Source: Agrocybe praecox (Eukaryota; Basidiomycota; Agaricomycetes; Agaricales; Agrocybaceae). From it: a stretch of 64,000 bases of DNA. A program made the position numbers and the translations under genes. The DNA lies in NCBI GenBank assembly GCA_964017145.1, contig OZ024842.1, forward strand, positions 4,216,001-4,280,000, written 5' to 3'. Positions within the stretch are counted from its first letter, which is position 1; every line of letters starts with the position of its first letter. This document shows positions 1 through 9,690 of this stretch, piece by piece. The notes below the pieces were generated by a model. That model saw nothing but the letters and a program-made list of their open reading frames with translations, was not told the origin of the DNA and searched no databases.

Positions 1-207
1 ACCATGATTTTTCGTGGAGCAGCGGGCATAACAGGATTTTCTGTTTGTCTTCCGGGCATTGGTGTACCTACAGATGCAACAACCTGTTTGTAATGTCAAA
101 GATATAATCCATGGTGACAAGTTGATAGTATCTTGTCTGCACTTACTTGGAGAATTTCCGAGTCACTGCTGGCGCTTGTTGAATCAACATAGCCAAAGTT
201 ATCAAAG

Positions 208-1419
208 CTAGATTCTGATTAAAAACGCAGAAAATTGAGTAGAGTCTAGTAGCTCTGTTGGACATTTTAACACAGCTTCGGTATCCAAGCCGTTGCTAGA
301 GGCCTTGTTGTTTGTGCCTGTTGTACGTTTCTTCTTGTCAGGCCTAGCAGATAAGGCTGGCGTACCTTTTCTTTTGAATTCTTGCTTGATTTCTGGCAGA
401 GAGCTGTCGCTTGCATTACCCAGATCTTGGTTACGAAGCCAGCTGGGGTATGTGTCCTTACAAAGTCGCTCCAGTTTCCAATGAGGATCATCGCCATATT
501 GGAGTTCGGGGTAATAGGTGTACATAGTTTGGCGGAACCACTGCAAATGCGGTGAGAGTATCTTGTTCCACGTTTTGGGGTGCTTGTTTTCAGATAACAG
601 CTTCTGCCATAGCCTCCGTACATCAAGACATAATGATTTTGCCCGAACCTCGGTGATTGGGGTACCATGTTCATCCTGAATATACCCCATCGTGCTACGG
701 TATCCCTCTGGAGATTTTGACTGGTGCATACTTTTTTTTTCAAGCCGAGTGGTCTCTCGACCTTTTAACAGATTCAACCAATCCGCCTCGGTCCATATGC
801 TGATTAGTGGGAAGTCTTCGTGAAGAAATATTTTCGGTGGTGGGGGTGTAACTGGTAACAAGGAAGTGTGTGCAGAATCCGAGGCGTTTATTTCCAGGAG
901 AGGGCGCTCATTGATCTTTTCCAAAAGGCTCTGATACATTGACCTGATATAAAGCTGTAAGTTGAGGTTGCCATCTCAAGTCATAAGTTTTACTCACTCG
1001 GTTGCCTTAAATTTAGCTTGAAGCTCAACATTCGTGATAGCAAGCTTATTGAAAACCACGTTTCCTGACCGTCGGAGTGAGTCTTCGGTTGCCGAACCAA
1101 GAATTTGAAGATATCTTGGATCAGCGAGGTTAGACGGTCTGGGAGCGGCTTTCATGGTGGTTGGCATTTGATGGAACAGAGATTGGAGAATAGCGGGAGA
1201 CGGATGCTGTATGATTTTGGTACCAGTGTGTTCGATGTTATCTTCGTTGTATTCTTGCTGAATAAAATTTTCGCTAGCTCCGACGCTCATTTGGTCGAGA
1301 CTGTAAATACCCAGAGTGGGATTGTGCGGAGATGGCGATGAAGACAAAGGTGTATTGAGGTATTGACTGTCCTCGCCCCAGGTAGGCATAGTCAACGCAA
1401 ACGGCTGCTGCTGATTCAT
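208..1419 (-). CDS. CACTA-element companion protein (TNPA-like position), hypothetical
   Basis: Two exons, complement(join(208..943, 998..1419)). The 54-nt intron has a GTGAGT donor and a CAG acceptor and the frame is kept. This model gives 385 aa. The start chosen is the ATG at 1419 (MNQQQPFALT); open frame continues upstream without an ATG. The N-terminal half is rich in Ser, Pro and Gln. The middle (from about residue 150) is Trp- and Tyr-rich, with segments such as RLWQKLLSENKHPKTW. The C-terminus has a Lys/Arg-rich patch (PDKKKRT) that could be a nuclear signal. It lies directly downstream of the transposase on the same strand, so it is probably the element's second gene. I do not recognise a domain. 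The 3' end is uncertain: low-complexity acidic/Ser frame continues below 208, so a further intron may link it to sequence beyond the window. Confidence 0.5.
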
Positions 1420-1621
1420 GAAAGAAGCTAGTTGGTGGTAGTATTGGACCAAGAAGAAAATTGTGCTGGTGCGCACCACGGCCACGATCGATCCTGCTTA
1501 CAGTCGATCAGCCCGCCCAAGACACATATCCAACCCGCTGTGAACAGATTGTGCCATCTTCCGCAACTCACCTTACTCTATGATTGAATTCATCTTACAT
1601 CCATGTTAACGATACCCAAAT

Positions 1622-4600
1622 CTAATCTATTTCCATGGTATCGTCGTCATCATCATCATCCTCTACAAAAACCTTCGCTAACAAGGACATATCAGTTCCC
1701 ATTTTCTCCCATATAAAGTAACGTTGGTCTGCAGAGTTGCTATCGGTATGCAGGCAATGTGGAATAGCTGCTACAACAGCTGTAATAGTCTTCGCGTAGA
1801 TCACCTGTACGTCTAATTTAGTCACCGAAATAACAGTACCATAAGATTCTTCAAGTAAAAGGGGGTGTGGTTCGGAGAACATGGTGACCAGGGCTAATGA
1901 TTCCTGCTTCTCGTTGATAATTGCATTGAAGTAAAAGTGCACTTGTGCATATTCATACAAGCCGCTATTTTGTTCAATCTGAATTATGTGTTAATTTCAC
2001 TTTCATGGAGTAGCCCATTCTGAGCAGGACTGACCTTGACACAGCTTGCACATCGTGGTGAATCCATTTTGTCTTCTTTCCAGGTTGAACGAGCCCTCTG
2101 ACCGTTTGGTAACTGTAGCCGTGCCCATCGAGTGACTTTGATATCTTCCCACTGGTCATGGTCATTTTCGTCAACCATGTTTTGGTTTTCACGGAGCAGA
2201 AATGAAGATAGAGCCAATGCTTGTTTCTTGTCGTCGAGTATGTGTGCAGTTCTCTCTTTGGCACGCAATAGCGCGTAGCCATCTCCAATATCAAGCGCAT
2301 AACGAGGAAGTCCTTCTTCTTCTATCGTAAATTCACTATATGAGACCCTGAGCGTATTGACCTGGCACCGACGAAGCCCTCGTTCAGACAGGTTCTGATA
2401 TGGATTTGAAGGCTGTGCAATTTCTCTTCCTAGATCACCAATCATACGCTCAATCGTCCATGTAGCGTGTAGCGGGATAGGTCCAAAACGGACTGTTTCC
2501 AATGGTGTGTGAAGCAGTGCATGTAAGCATGGTCGAATGAAATGAATGCGGTCGGCGCGACGTTGACCATAAATTGATTCAAATTCTCGGTGAAAGTCAC
2601 ACATCAGAGTGTAGGCATTCTGAAGCTGTTCTCGTGTAATTCGTCGGCGATGCAAAATACGAATGGATGCCACAAGCTTACAAAAATTTTGCCAGAATTG
2701 ATGAGGCAAAATATTGTGCAGGAGTGCAGCAGCGAGGCCATAGAAATAATTTTGCCACTCCTTTGCCTTATAGCCACTGTTGACCTTCTCAGCCAAGTTA
2801 CGGGGAGGTCGGTCATAGGAATTAGGAATATATGGTCTGCATGCAATCACAGCAGCACCATGTGCTTTCCAGATATCTTCGTCTCTCAAGACTGCCCAGC
2901 TCCAATTTGCCACGTTATCGGTCTTTGCACAGGTAAACGATCCCCGCCAAAGTGGTATAAGTAATTCGCCAAGATTCAAATTTGGGACATGCATCGAGTC
3001 TCCAGGAAATCTGTATGGAATGGGAAGACGTCCGGTTGCGGGAAGTCCGCTAAATATACTAAGGGTGGAAATCCCAGTATCCCTTCGTCGAACTTTGAAT
3101 TCTGTGGGATTTCGCGATTCCAAAAGAAATCGAAGATTTTCAGCATATACATCTGCATTTCCCATGCGGACTTCAAGAGGATCTATGTCTCCGTGGTTAC
3201 AGCCAGCAACGTCGTAGTCATTGGGTTTGAGGAGGGCTGGGTAATATTGTGGGCCGCCAGGCTTGTGACGACCTTTAATGCCACAATACAGCCGACATGG
3301 ATAAGCGCCCTGGTGACCGACAAGCCCTGTGAAATAAACACTGCCAGGACCATCTGCACATGCTGCGTGAAGGTAAAGACGCGATAAAAAGACACGGCCA
3401 GTAGCGGCATTCCATACTTTGAGGCCTTCTTTTTGTAATGCTGCAAGGTGCTGGAAACCCGGGAAAAGAAAGGAGTCTGTGTTTTTTGGATTTTTTGGTC
3501 CTGGAATAAAACCGCCTGGAATAACGTGCCGTTTTTTATAGCGAAGATGTGGTGGAAGATCTAGAATAATCCAGATATATATCCAACAGTCGGATTGTTT
3601 ATGTTCGTATAACTGAGCACCATCCATAGCGAACATAAGTACCATGTCGTCTGTCTGTATATCTCCCCGTTCAATGGCTTCTAGATAATGCTGACCATGA
3701 TAGATATCATCGTAGACATCGATTTCGCCGGTTTCACTGTCGTTAATTTGGGTGATAATTTCCTCCGTTCTTCGAGCACGATGCCCCATGTTATGAGCAC
3801 CTGCCGGTGTTCTCCATAAAGCTTGAAGTTGAGGACCAAGTGGAAGCGTATAAAAATGCCTTGGTCGAGCAGGCCCTTCAACCCGCTCCGTAGGTCCTGA
3901 TCTCGGTTCGCCACATATTGGACATTTCTGAAGGTCAGCGAATGGTCCTGTGTATGCTGCGCATGAGTTAAAACACATGTCGGAGACAATAGCTTCGACA
4001 CCCGTGAGTTCGGCAAGCTTTCGTTTGGCCTGATAATGGGACAAAAAATTCCGCGAAGGGTCGTCTTCTTTGAGATTGCGGTGGATATCCTTATATGTTT
4101 GGTCGGAGCTATTCAATGTGGAAAGGAATAATTTTATTGAGAGTAATGTATCACGGTCTTCAATCGACAAAGGTTCTGTAATAGGATTTCGTAGGGCATA
4201 TAACTGGTCCTCATCGAGATCGCCGTTTTCCAAAGACGCATTCCGCAATGCATGTATGAATTGAAGCGAGTTTTTCAGCTCGTCTGTAGCAGGCACAAGG
4301 TTGGCAGGAATGGTATACTCGTACGAGCGAGTTGAGCCATGGACTGTGTGCACAAAGTTAGCTTAATAGAGATAAGGCACAAAAAAAGCGCAAACTCACC
4401 ATCTTGCATAGTATCAGTAGTTATATTAGGCTCCTGGCCGCTTCCGTCAACGTTAGAGTCCATGGATTGGGTGACATCTTCATCTTCACTGTCCCACTGT
4501 ATAGTGTTCTCGAATGTTGGCATTTCACTGATGGTTTCAGGCTCGTTCTCGGTCTCGAGAACTTGTGAATTCTATTTGGTAAGAAGAATGATTAGTATGT

Positions 4601-4863
4601 TGTAAAAATATGATACATGACAGTATTTAAATTACCTCTTGTATTGGAACATCGACATTTGAGTAGTTTAGGCGTGGCCTCTTCTGGTAACGAGTGTGTT
4701 CTGATAAATCCAAGCTGGCGCGATGGCTGGAGTCAGATGGAAGTGGTGGAATAGGATTGCCTTGTCGAAACTTTTTGTGCTCATACCATGCCGACCTTTT
4801 GAGAATTCTCCATTCGCCACGGCAGCGTTCTGTACAGTTGCATCGGTACAGTCCATCTGCCAT
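1622..4863 (-). CDS. Tnp2-family (Transposase_21-like) CACTA transposase
   Basis: Four exons, complement(join(1622..1978, 2035..4343, 4400..4571, 4636..4863)). Phases agree at each junction and the product is 1021 aa. The start is the ATG at 4863; the frame is open further upstream but without an ATG. Exon 1 carries a Cys-rich motif (Cys 8, 10 and 14, in CNCTERC) followed by a basic HKKF segment, the N-terminal zinc-binding style of fungal tnp2 proteins. Near residue 275 is a CPICG knuckle. The core has family-typical segments: MFAMDGAQL near residue 375, then VIPGGFIPGPKNPKN, then GLVGHQGAYPCRLYCG, where DDE catalysis is expected. The C-terminus ends in an Asp run (D7) and MEID. No internal stops were seen, so it may be functional. 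It would cut and paste the element in the nucleus. Exact catalytic residues would need an alignment. Confidence 0.85.
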
Positions 4864-5296
4864 GGCGGTTCGAAGATCCAAAGATTTGACGATAGGTTCA
4901 GAGTCTACGTGTACGACAGGCAGTTTTCGAACAAACTTGCGCAACCCAATTTGGGCGTGCCCGTAACATCACATGGCAGTGACACTTTGGTGACACGTCG
5001 TGCCTAAAATAGACACATTTACACATATATCTGTATAACTTGGTCATTCTGTCCCGGCAGATGGTGATTTTTTGCCTGATGGTACATTAGTGTATGCATA
5101 TTTTAAATATATAAAAATTTGAGCTTAGGTAAAGACCCCTCCGTGTTTTAAAAAAGCATCTCTGTAAAGTTCGCTTTAATGAGCTGTTACATTACGTCAC
5201 AGACCTAATTAACATCTAGGAACAGATTCTAAAAAATCACTGTGCTCTGAGCTCTGTCCCTCCGATCTGACCCACTACCCACTACATCTTTATCTC
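4864..5296. other. Transposon 5' end and intergenic sequence
   Basis: From 4864 to 5092 this should be the transposase promoter and subterminal region, with repeated GTGACAC words. From 5093 to 5296 it is AT-rich intergenic sequence leading to the coiled-coil gene. No further gene is seen. Confidence 0.5.
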
Positions 5297-6058
5297 ATGA
5301 CAGACCCAAGCAAACTGTCTCAGAGCCCGAGTCCTGCCAAAATCATTCCTTGGAAGCGGCCGGTAGAAGGAGCTCTGACCAGGCGGGTATCAGAACCAGG
5401 ACCACTCGATAACAATTATGTTTATGTCGAAAAGAAGCAGCGTATGTGCGCTAAAAAATCGGAACGTATTACAAGAAGGTGTGTGGGTCAAAAATAAATG
5501 TTTCAATCAATACAGTGAAAACTGACAATATCCTCAAGCCTGTATCTCGACGGCATTGAAGACTCTCAAACTTCTGAGTCGCAATGGGAAGAAAATGACT
5601 ATCCTCAAGCTTCTATCCGCCATCCTTCAGGCCGGCCATGGCATACTCAGAAGAAAGAGGTTACGCCGGGTCCCATGGCGAGTGTAGATCAGCAGAACAA
5701 GTACACGGGAGAGCCGGATGAGAGTGGGGGAGATGACGAAGAAGAGGAAAGTTACTGGGAAGAAAGCCAAATTTTACCTGAAGCTGCGCCTCCAACCACT
5801 GCCGACCTTAATCGCATTCATGCAATGAAGTCAATCGAAAAAATCATTATTAATCTTTGCAAGTCAAACAAAGACGACGAAAGGAGTGCTGACATACTCG
5901 ACTTAGAGAACCAGCTCGAGAACTCGACAGAACACGTCAACCAACTGCTCGGCGAACGTCGTGAACTCGAGGAACAGTTGCACGCAACAGAAGAGAAACT
6001 CCGAAATGCAACAAAGAAATTTGAAGACCTCAAAAGAATGCTCGAAAGCGATATTTAG
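5297..6058 (+). CDS. Small acidic coiled-coil protein, hypothetical
   Basis: The proposed model is two exons: ATG at 5297 up to about 5479 (donor GTGTGT), an intron of about 60 nt ending CTCAAG at about 5539, then an open frame to TAG at 6056-6058. An alternative GTATGT donor near 5439 exists but does not restore the frame with any nearby acceptor. The product is about 230 aa. The N-terminus is Ser/Pro-rich and basic. The middle is acidic (DDEEEE near 5735-5750). The last 60 residues form a strong heptad pattern rich in Leu, Glu and Lys (LENQLEN, LGERRELEEQL, EEKLRNATKKF), that is, a coiled coil. It lies just outside the transposon end. No family is recognised; a structural or adaptor role is only a guess. 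The last exon is well supported, the first less so. Confidence 0.55.
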
Positions 6059-6365
6059 TTACATTTCTGACTCCCTCAATATGTTGTACAATTGTAATGT
6101 TCGCCAATCTAATTCATTCATTTGCAAGTCTTTCGAAAAGTACCGAAGGGTGTGATACAAATTACCCTACCATCTTCTGAGACTTGGGTTACTATATACG
6201 GTACTATATCGAAACTAAATCACATCGAGAATAGGGAATTGGAAAGGTAGCCAAGAGATGAGCCACACCATCGGCATCCCAGGGCAGACCTTGACAGACG
6301 AGATCTCCAAGTCCCGCTCTGACACGCGATCAACATATCACAACAGAGGGACTTTTGACTGGGAG

Positions 6366-7440
6366 TCACTAGTCAAATTTTCAAAGTCCATCGCGATCCA
6401 CCACCAAGAACGGCGCAGACGAAAAGCAAAAAGCGAACGTAGAAAGAAAGAAAGAGAAAGGATTCCCCGGCTCGTAAAAGGAGGTTGAACTGAAGCTTCA
6501 AGAGATGGCGCGTATGAGGCCTGAGGCCTGAGGGGTGATGCATATGCATTGATGGATGTGGCTGAGTTCGTAATACGATCGAGTGCCCCGAATCCTATGA
6601 CGCGTTGATGGCTTCTCTCTTCTCTTTACCAACTCGGGCTATAACTTATACGACGACTCCAGTCGTCTGCGTAAGCCCACTGGCATTCCCAACACATTGC
6701 GAGTCTGCGTCGTCGTCTGTCCCATTTGCATCGGGGGCGCACACCATCGGCACCACATCCTCTCTTTTCCCCTCCATCGATCCATCTCCCTCTCAACCAC
6801 CCCAGTCCGAGACTTCATCCGCACACATACACGCACCCGCAAATGGCTGATATGGGGCTCATGTACAAAACCTCTGGAGCTTAGCGCTTCTGCTGTTCCT
6901 GCTCCTATCGCTGTTAATGATTCTAGTTGCGAGGCTTTGTCGGGAGTGTGTACATGCTGGATTCGGTGCTCGTGAGCCCAAGCTCAAGTAGCTCGTGAGT
7001 CGCATGTGTTTTCGGGATTGGGGATGGATTAATTATTATATGGATAAATACCAAGTATGTAGGTTGATGAGCGCGTGTGTAGAGGGAAGGGGGAGATGGA
7101 GGAAGATGAGATGAAGAGGGAGGAAGTAGGAGGTCGTGGAATACAAGGGTAGTGGAAGGATGCAAAGATTAGCACGGTCGCGGCCATACAAAACAAAAAC
7201 TTACCAAAGTACGTCGAACCAAGTGTGGTACGAAACACAAATAAGGGCCAAGTCCTGAGCGCCTGTCAAAAGGCGGTCAAAAGGCGTCTAACTCGGGGTT
7301 CTGAAACTCTAAATGAGAAATGAGAAGTAGGAAGTAGGAAATGGGAAATTACGAGAAAGAAAGTTTCCGATGTCAGGTAGAGCGAGGTGTAGCAGAAAAC
7401 GAAAGCTATTACCCAAAAGGAAAATGAAAATGCGTGGTAC
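6366..7440. repeat. Composite repeat, segments C and D, copy 1
   Basis: This matches 10900-12180, 15640-16330 and 38220-38910, aligned by eye over several hundred bases. A recognisable core is ATTTGCATCGGGGGCGCACA near 6724. It ends in the D segment (GCAAAGATTAGCAC..., then AACCAAGTGTGGT near 7220). Short open frames occur, but none stays open across copies with a start, so I treat it as non-coding. A conserved CTTG/GTAAGT-like word on the minus strand in the D segment could be a relic splice donor. It sits immediately 3' of seven-TM gene copy 1. Confidence 0.7.
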
Positions 7441-7543
7441 CTCCTTTGTAAGTCCTTAGTTACGCGTGCATGCTGTCTCAGCTTCTTGTTTTGGAACGCT
7501 GGTAAGTGGTGTGTGGGGACTGTCCTGCGTTCACGTCGTGTCT

Positions 7544-7652
7544 ATGAAACTGGTTCTGTTTCGATTAAACAAACGCCTTTCGGATAGAAATCCGTTTAAA
7601 CAGCCGTTATCCGAAAGGCGTTTGTTTAATCGAAACAGAGTGGTTTACGGCA
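7544..7652. mobile_element. Foldback (MITE-like) insertion with 32-bp perfect inverted arms
   Basis: The arms at 7555-7586 and 7608-7639 are exact reverse complements (32 bp), separated by a 21-bp loop that contains GTTTAAAC. The insertion interrupts a segment continuous in the paralogous copies (near 12290, 31470 and 34925), where GTGTCTGGGCGG runs uninterrupted. Here TGTCT appears on both sides (7539-7543 and 7653-7657), consistent with a 5-bp target-site duplication. It has no coding capacity. The empty-site comparison makes insertion well supported; the transposon superfamily is not identifiable. Confidence 0.75.
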
Positions 7653-7657
7653 TGTCT

Positions 7658-8159
7658 GGGCGGCCCGCGTTCTTGGTGCAGAACAGGCCCAAAGCTAGTG
7701 ATGGGATCAAAGATTGTCAAGCCCTAGGAAGCCAATTTGCCGGGTCCCCGTTCGGACTTGGAGTTGGTGTTTTTAGCGTAATTGTTTTTTCTTCTTTTGA
7801 AAATTTTATTTCATAGAAGACCCTAGGAACTATCTCACAATATATAAGCGGAGTATACTTAATCGTAAGCACCAACAACGCCCTTGTGCTGTCCGGGTCA
7901 CATCCGCCAACTTCCGTGGATAAGGCATCCCGCTGGCATGGCTAGGTCCAAGTTCGGGACACGGACCCCCACGACAATCCCAGAAGTTCTACTCTGCATG
8001 CAATACAAACACAAGTGGACTAGTAACTACATCGATTACATCTCCTGGGTATGCGCTACACAAATATACTCCACCGGTTCTCGAATTTGCGACTTGCGGA
8101 AAAACGCGAGGGATAGGAACTACGTTCGCCGTTGCATTGAATCCTGAAGCCTCGGGATG
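7658..8159. repeat. Conserved 3' flank of seven-TM gene copy 1
   Basis: This flank is shared with 12300-12840, 31480-31994 and 34920-35497, and partly with 20780-20970. It is therefore duplicated along with the gene. It contains a post-stop open frame (minus strand 8159-7989, 57 codons), also present at the same length after copy 4. Confidence 0.7.
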
Positions 8160-9520
8160 TTATATGATAGATGGTACTGGGGGGGAATCTACGGGTCTTT
8201 CCTCTCTGCTTGAATTTCTATCGTGCAGGGCCTCCGAGTTATGGCTCCAATTCCCCGGCGGGGTTTCTGGAATAACAACTGTCGATACATCCGCCATTGC
8301 CTTCTCTTTTGCCAGCGTCAAGCGAGCAACCATTAGGGTAGGTGCGAATGCCTAATTGAATCATAAAAATCATGAGTGTTAAAATAGACTTTGAACGGAA
8401 AGGAGGTAGCCTAGGGGGGGGTATAAAGGGACATTAAACTTACAGTGATTACTATCAAAAGTGCGGATGCATATTCTCCTGCGACTATAGTTCCGACCGG
8501 TAGCGTAGCAACGCTTCCGGTATCTAGAAGTGAAAAAATTGCGAGGGCAAAATTCACAAGAGAGTACAATGCCGCGGATTGCATCATTATTTCGATAATA
8601 TGGGAATACCGTCGTCTGGCCCGAGTATCCTGCATCGTGAATACATACACCTGAGCTCCAATCACACATGTTGCCATAATACTTGTTGTGGCTGTTACGC
8701 AGAAGGAGGCTCCTTTTAAGATATCGATTTGTCTTGCAAATTTGACTGTAGAATCGCTTTGGTTGAACATAACAAATCCAAGCATGATGATACCTGCGAT
8801 AATCAATGCTGCGTTTTTACCATAATACATCAGTAATTTGTGTGTTTCCAGACGCATCAAAGACGTTTTGGTCACATACCTATTTCCGTTATGAAGAAAA
8901 AGACCAGTGCTATTCTTAGATACCTGTGTGGCGCTAAAATATGCCAACAGCGCCAAATCTGCAGAGCTAATCAGTGCCGTGGTATGATGATAGTAAGGAC
9001 GAAGTCTCATACCATCAGGCCATCCGCCAATGTTTGACCTATTCCTTGGAGAAATAGCGCTACAAAATTTGCAATAAGAGCAGAGTCGGAGCCCATACTT
9101 ATGAAGAACATGTCTATTCTATTGTTGCCTGTCCCGAAGCAAGTGTACGTGGAGTACCAGGCAAGGATCAGCTCCCCGACCGTTGTAAGGAAGAGAATTG
9201 CGAGAATAGTGGATATGAATCGTCGGTTTGAGGGTGATTTGAATGCTACATGAACTCAAGTTAATAAAGTCTAGTCAGTAATCACAAGTCGGGTGCTATT
9301 AACTCACAATAAACTCGGACTGTGTAGAAATAGAAAACACAATATCCTCCTATACATGCGTGATCAGTATCAAGTTAACGTTTACTCTTACTAGCGGGAC
9401 AAGTAGTACAAAACTGTACATACCTGATAGAAATAGGAGCATGAGAGTGGAGTTTAAATTTCCACTAATGACCGCCTTTTGATACGATATGGAAAGTATA
9501 TTATCATCCTGCGAAGACAT
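8160..9520 (-). CDS. Seven-transmembrane protein, tandem family copy 1
   Basis: Six exons, complement(join(8160..8351, 8444..8793, 8880..8958, 9013..9245, 9308..9349, 9424..9520)), 330 aa, start MSSQDDNIL. Seven hydrophobic segments are visible, near residues 14-40, 54-82, 97-125, 132-155, 172-196, 210-235 and 250-275. An IWRCWHIL segment follows TM3, and the intron just before it (54 nt) is essential. The TM6 region carries RRYSHIIEIMMQSAALY. This layout resembles the large basidiomycete-specific seven-TM-like protein families of unknown function; the family assignment is from memory of sequence style, not a search. The C-terminal tail is hydrophilic (PPGNWSHNSEALHDRN). No stops or frameshifts were seen, so it is probably functional. 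It is likely a plasma- or endomembrane receptor or transporter-like protein; no ligand can be inferred. Confidence 0.8.
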
Positions 9521-9690
9521 GACGTTGCTCTGTTTATGTTAGTACCTGATGAGAGGCGAAGTTCCACGTCTTTAAGTACCTTTTCTCTTTCTCTTTATTC
9601 GAATCTCTATCGAATGGTTGCCTCTACCAGCCACTCATTAGCGTCTGCGACTCAGCTAAACTGAAGATCAATACCCCCGGTAGAAGTATG
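9521..9690 (-). promoter_or_regulatory. Conserved 5' flank (promoter/5' UTR) of the seven-TM genes
   Basis: About 150-170 bp directly upstream of the ATG are conserved in all five copies (also 14123-14275, 22339-22520, 33347-33495 and 36782-36925). The block includes a purine-rich tract on the coding strand, complementary to CTTTTCTCTTTCTCTTTATT, and an AT-rich word GAGTATTTATCTTC further upstream in most copies. Conservation next to five intact genes suggests promoter or 5' UTR function, but recent duplication alone could also explain it. Confidence 0.45.

Larger units (their letters stand above)
1..5092 (-). mobile_element. CACTA-type (tnp2) DNA transposon, right part; left end outside the window
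   Basis: The stretch holds a tnp2/Transposase_21-type transposase and a second spliced ORF on the same strand, the usual two-gene arrangement of CACTA elements. The candidate right terminus is TAGTG at 5088-5092, the complement of the CACTA terminal signature, which lies just upstream of the transposase. Short GTGACAC repeats at about 4977-5000 would fit subterminal repeats. The opposite terminus and the target-site duplication cannot be tested because the left end is off the window. The class is secure from the transposase; the exact boundary is an inference. Confidence 0.65.

Noticed and set aside
7466..7816. Open frame spanning the foldback element
   Set aside because: It exists only because of the insertion and is not open in the empty-site copies.
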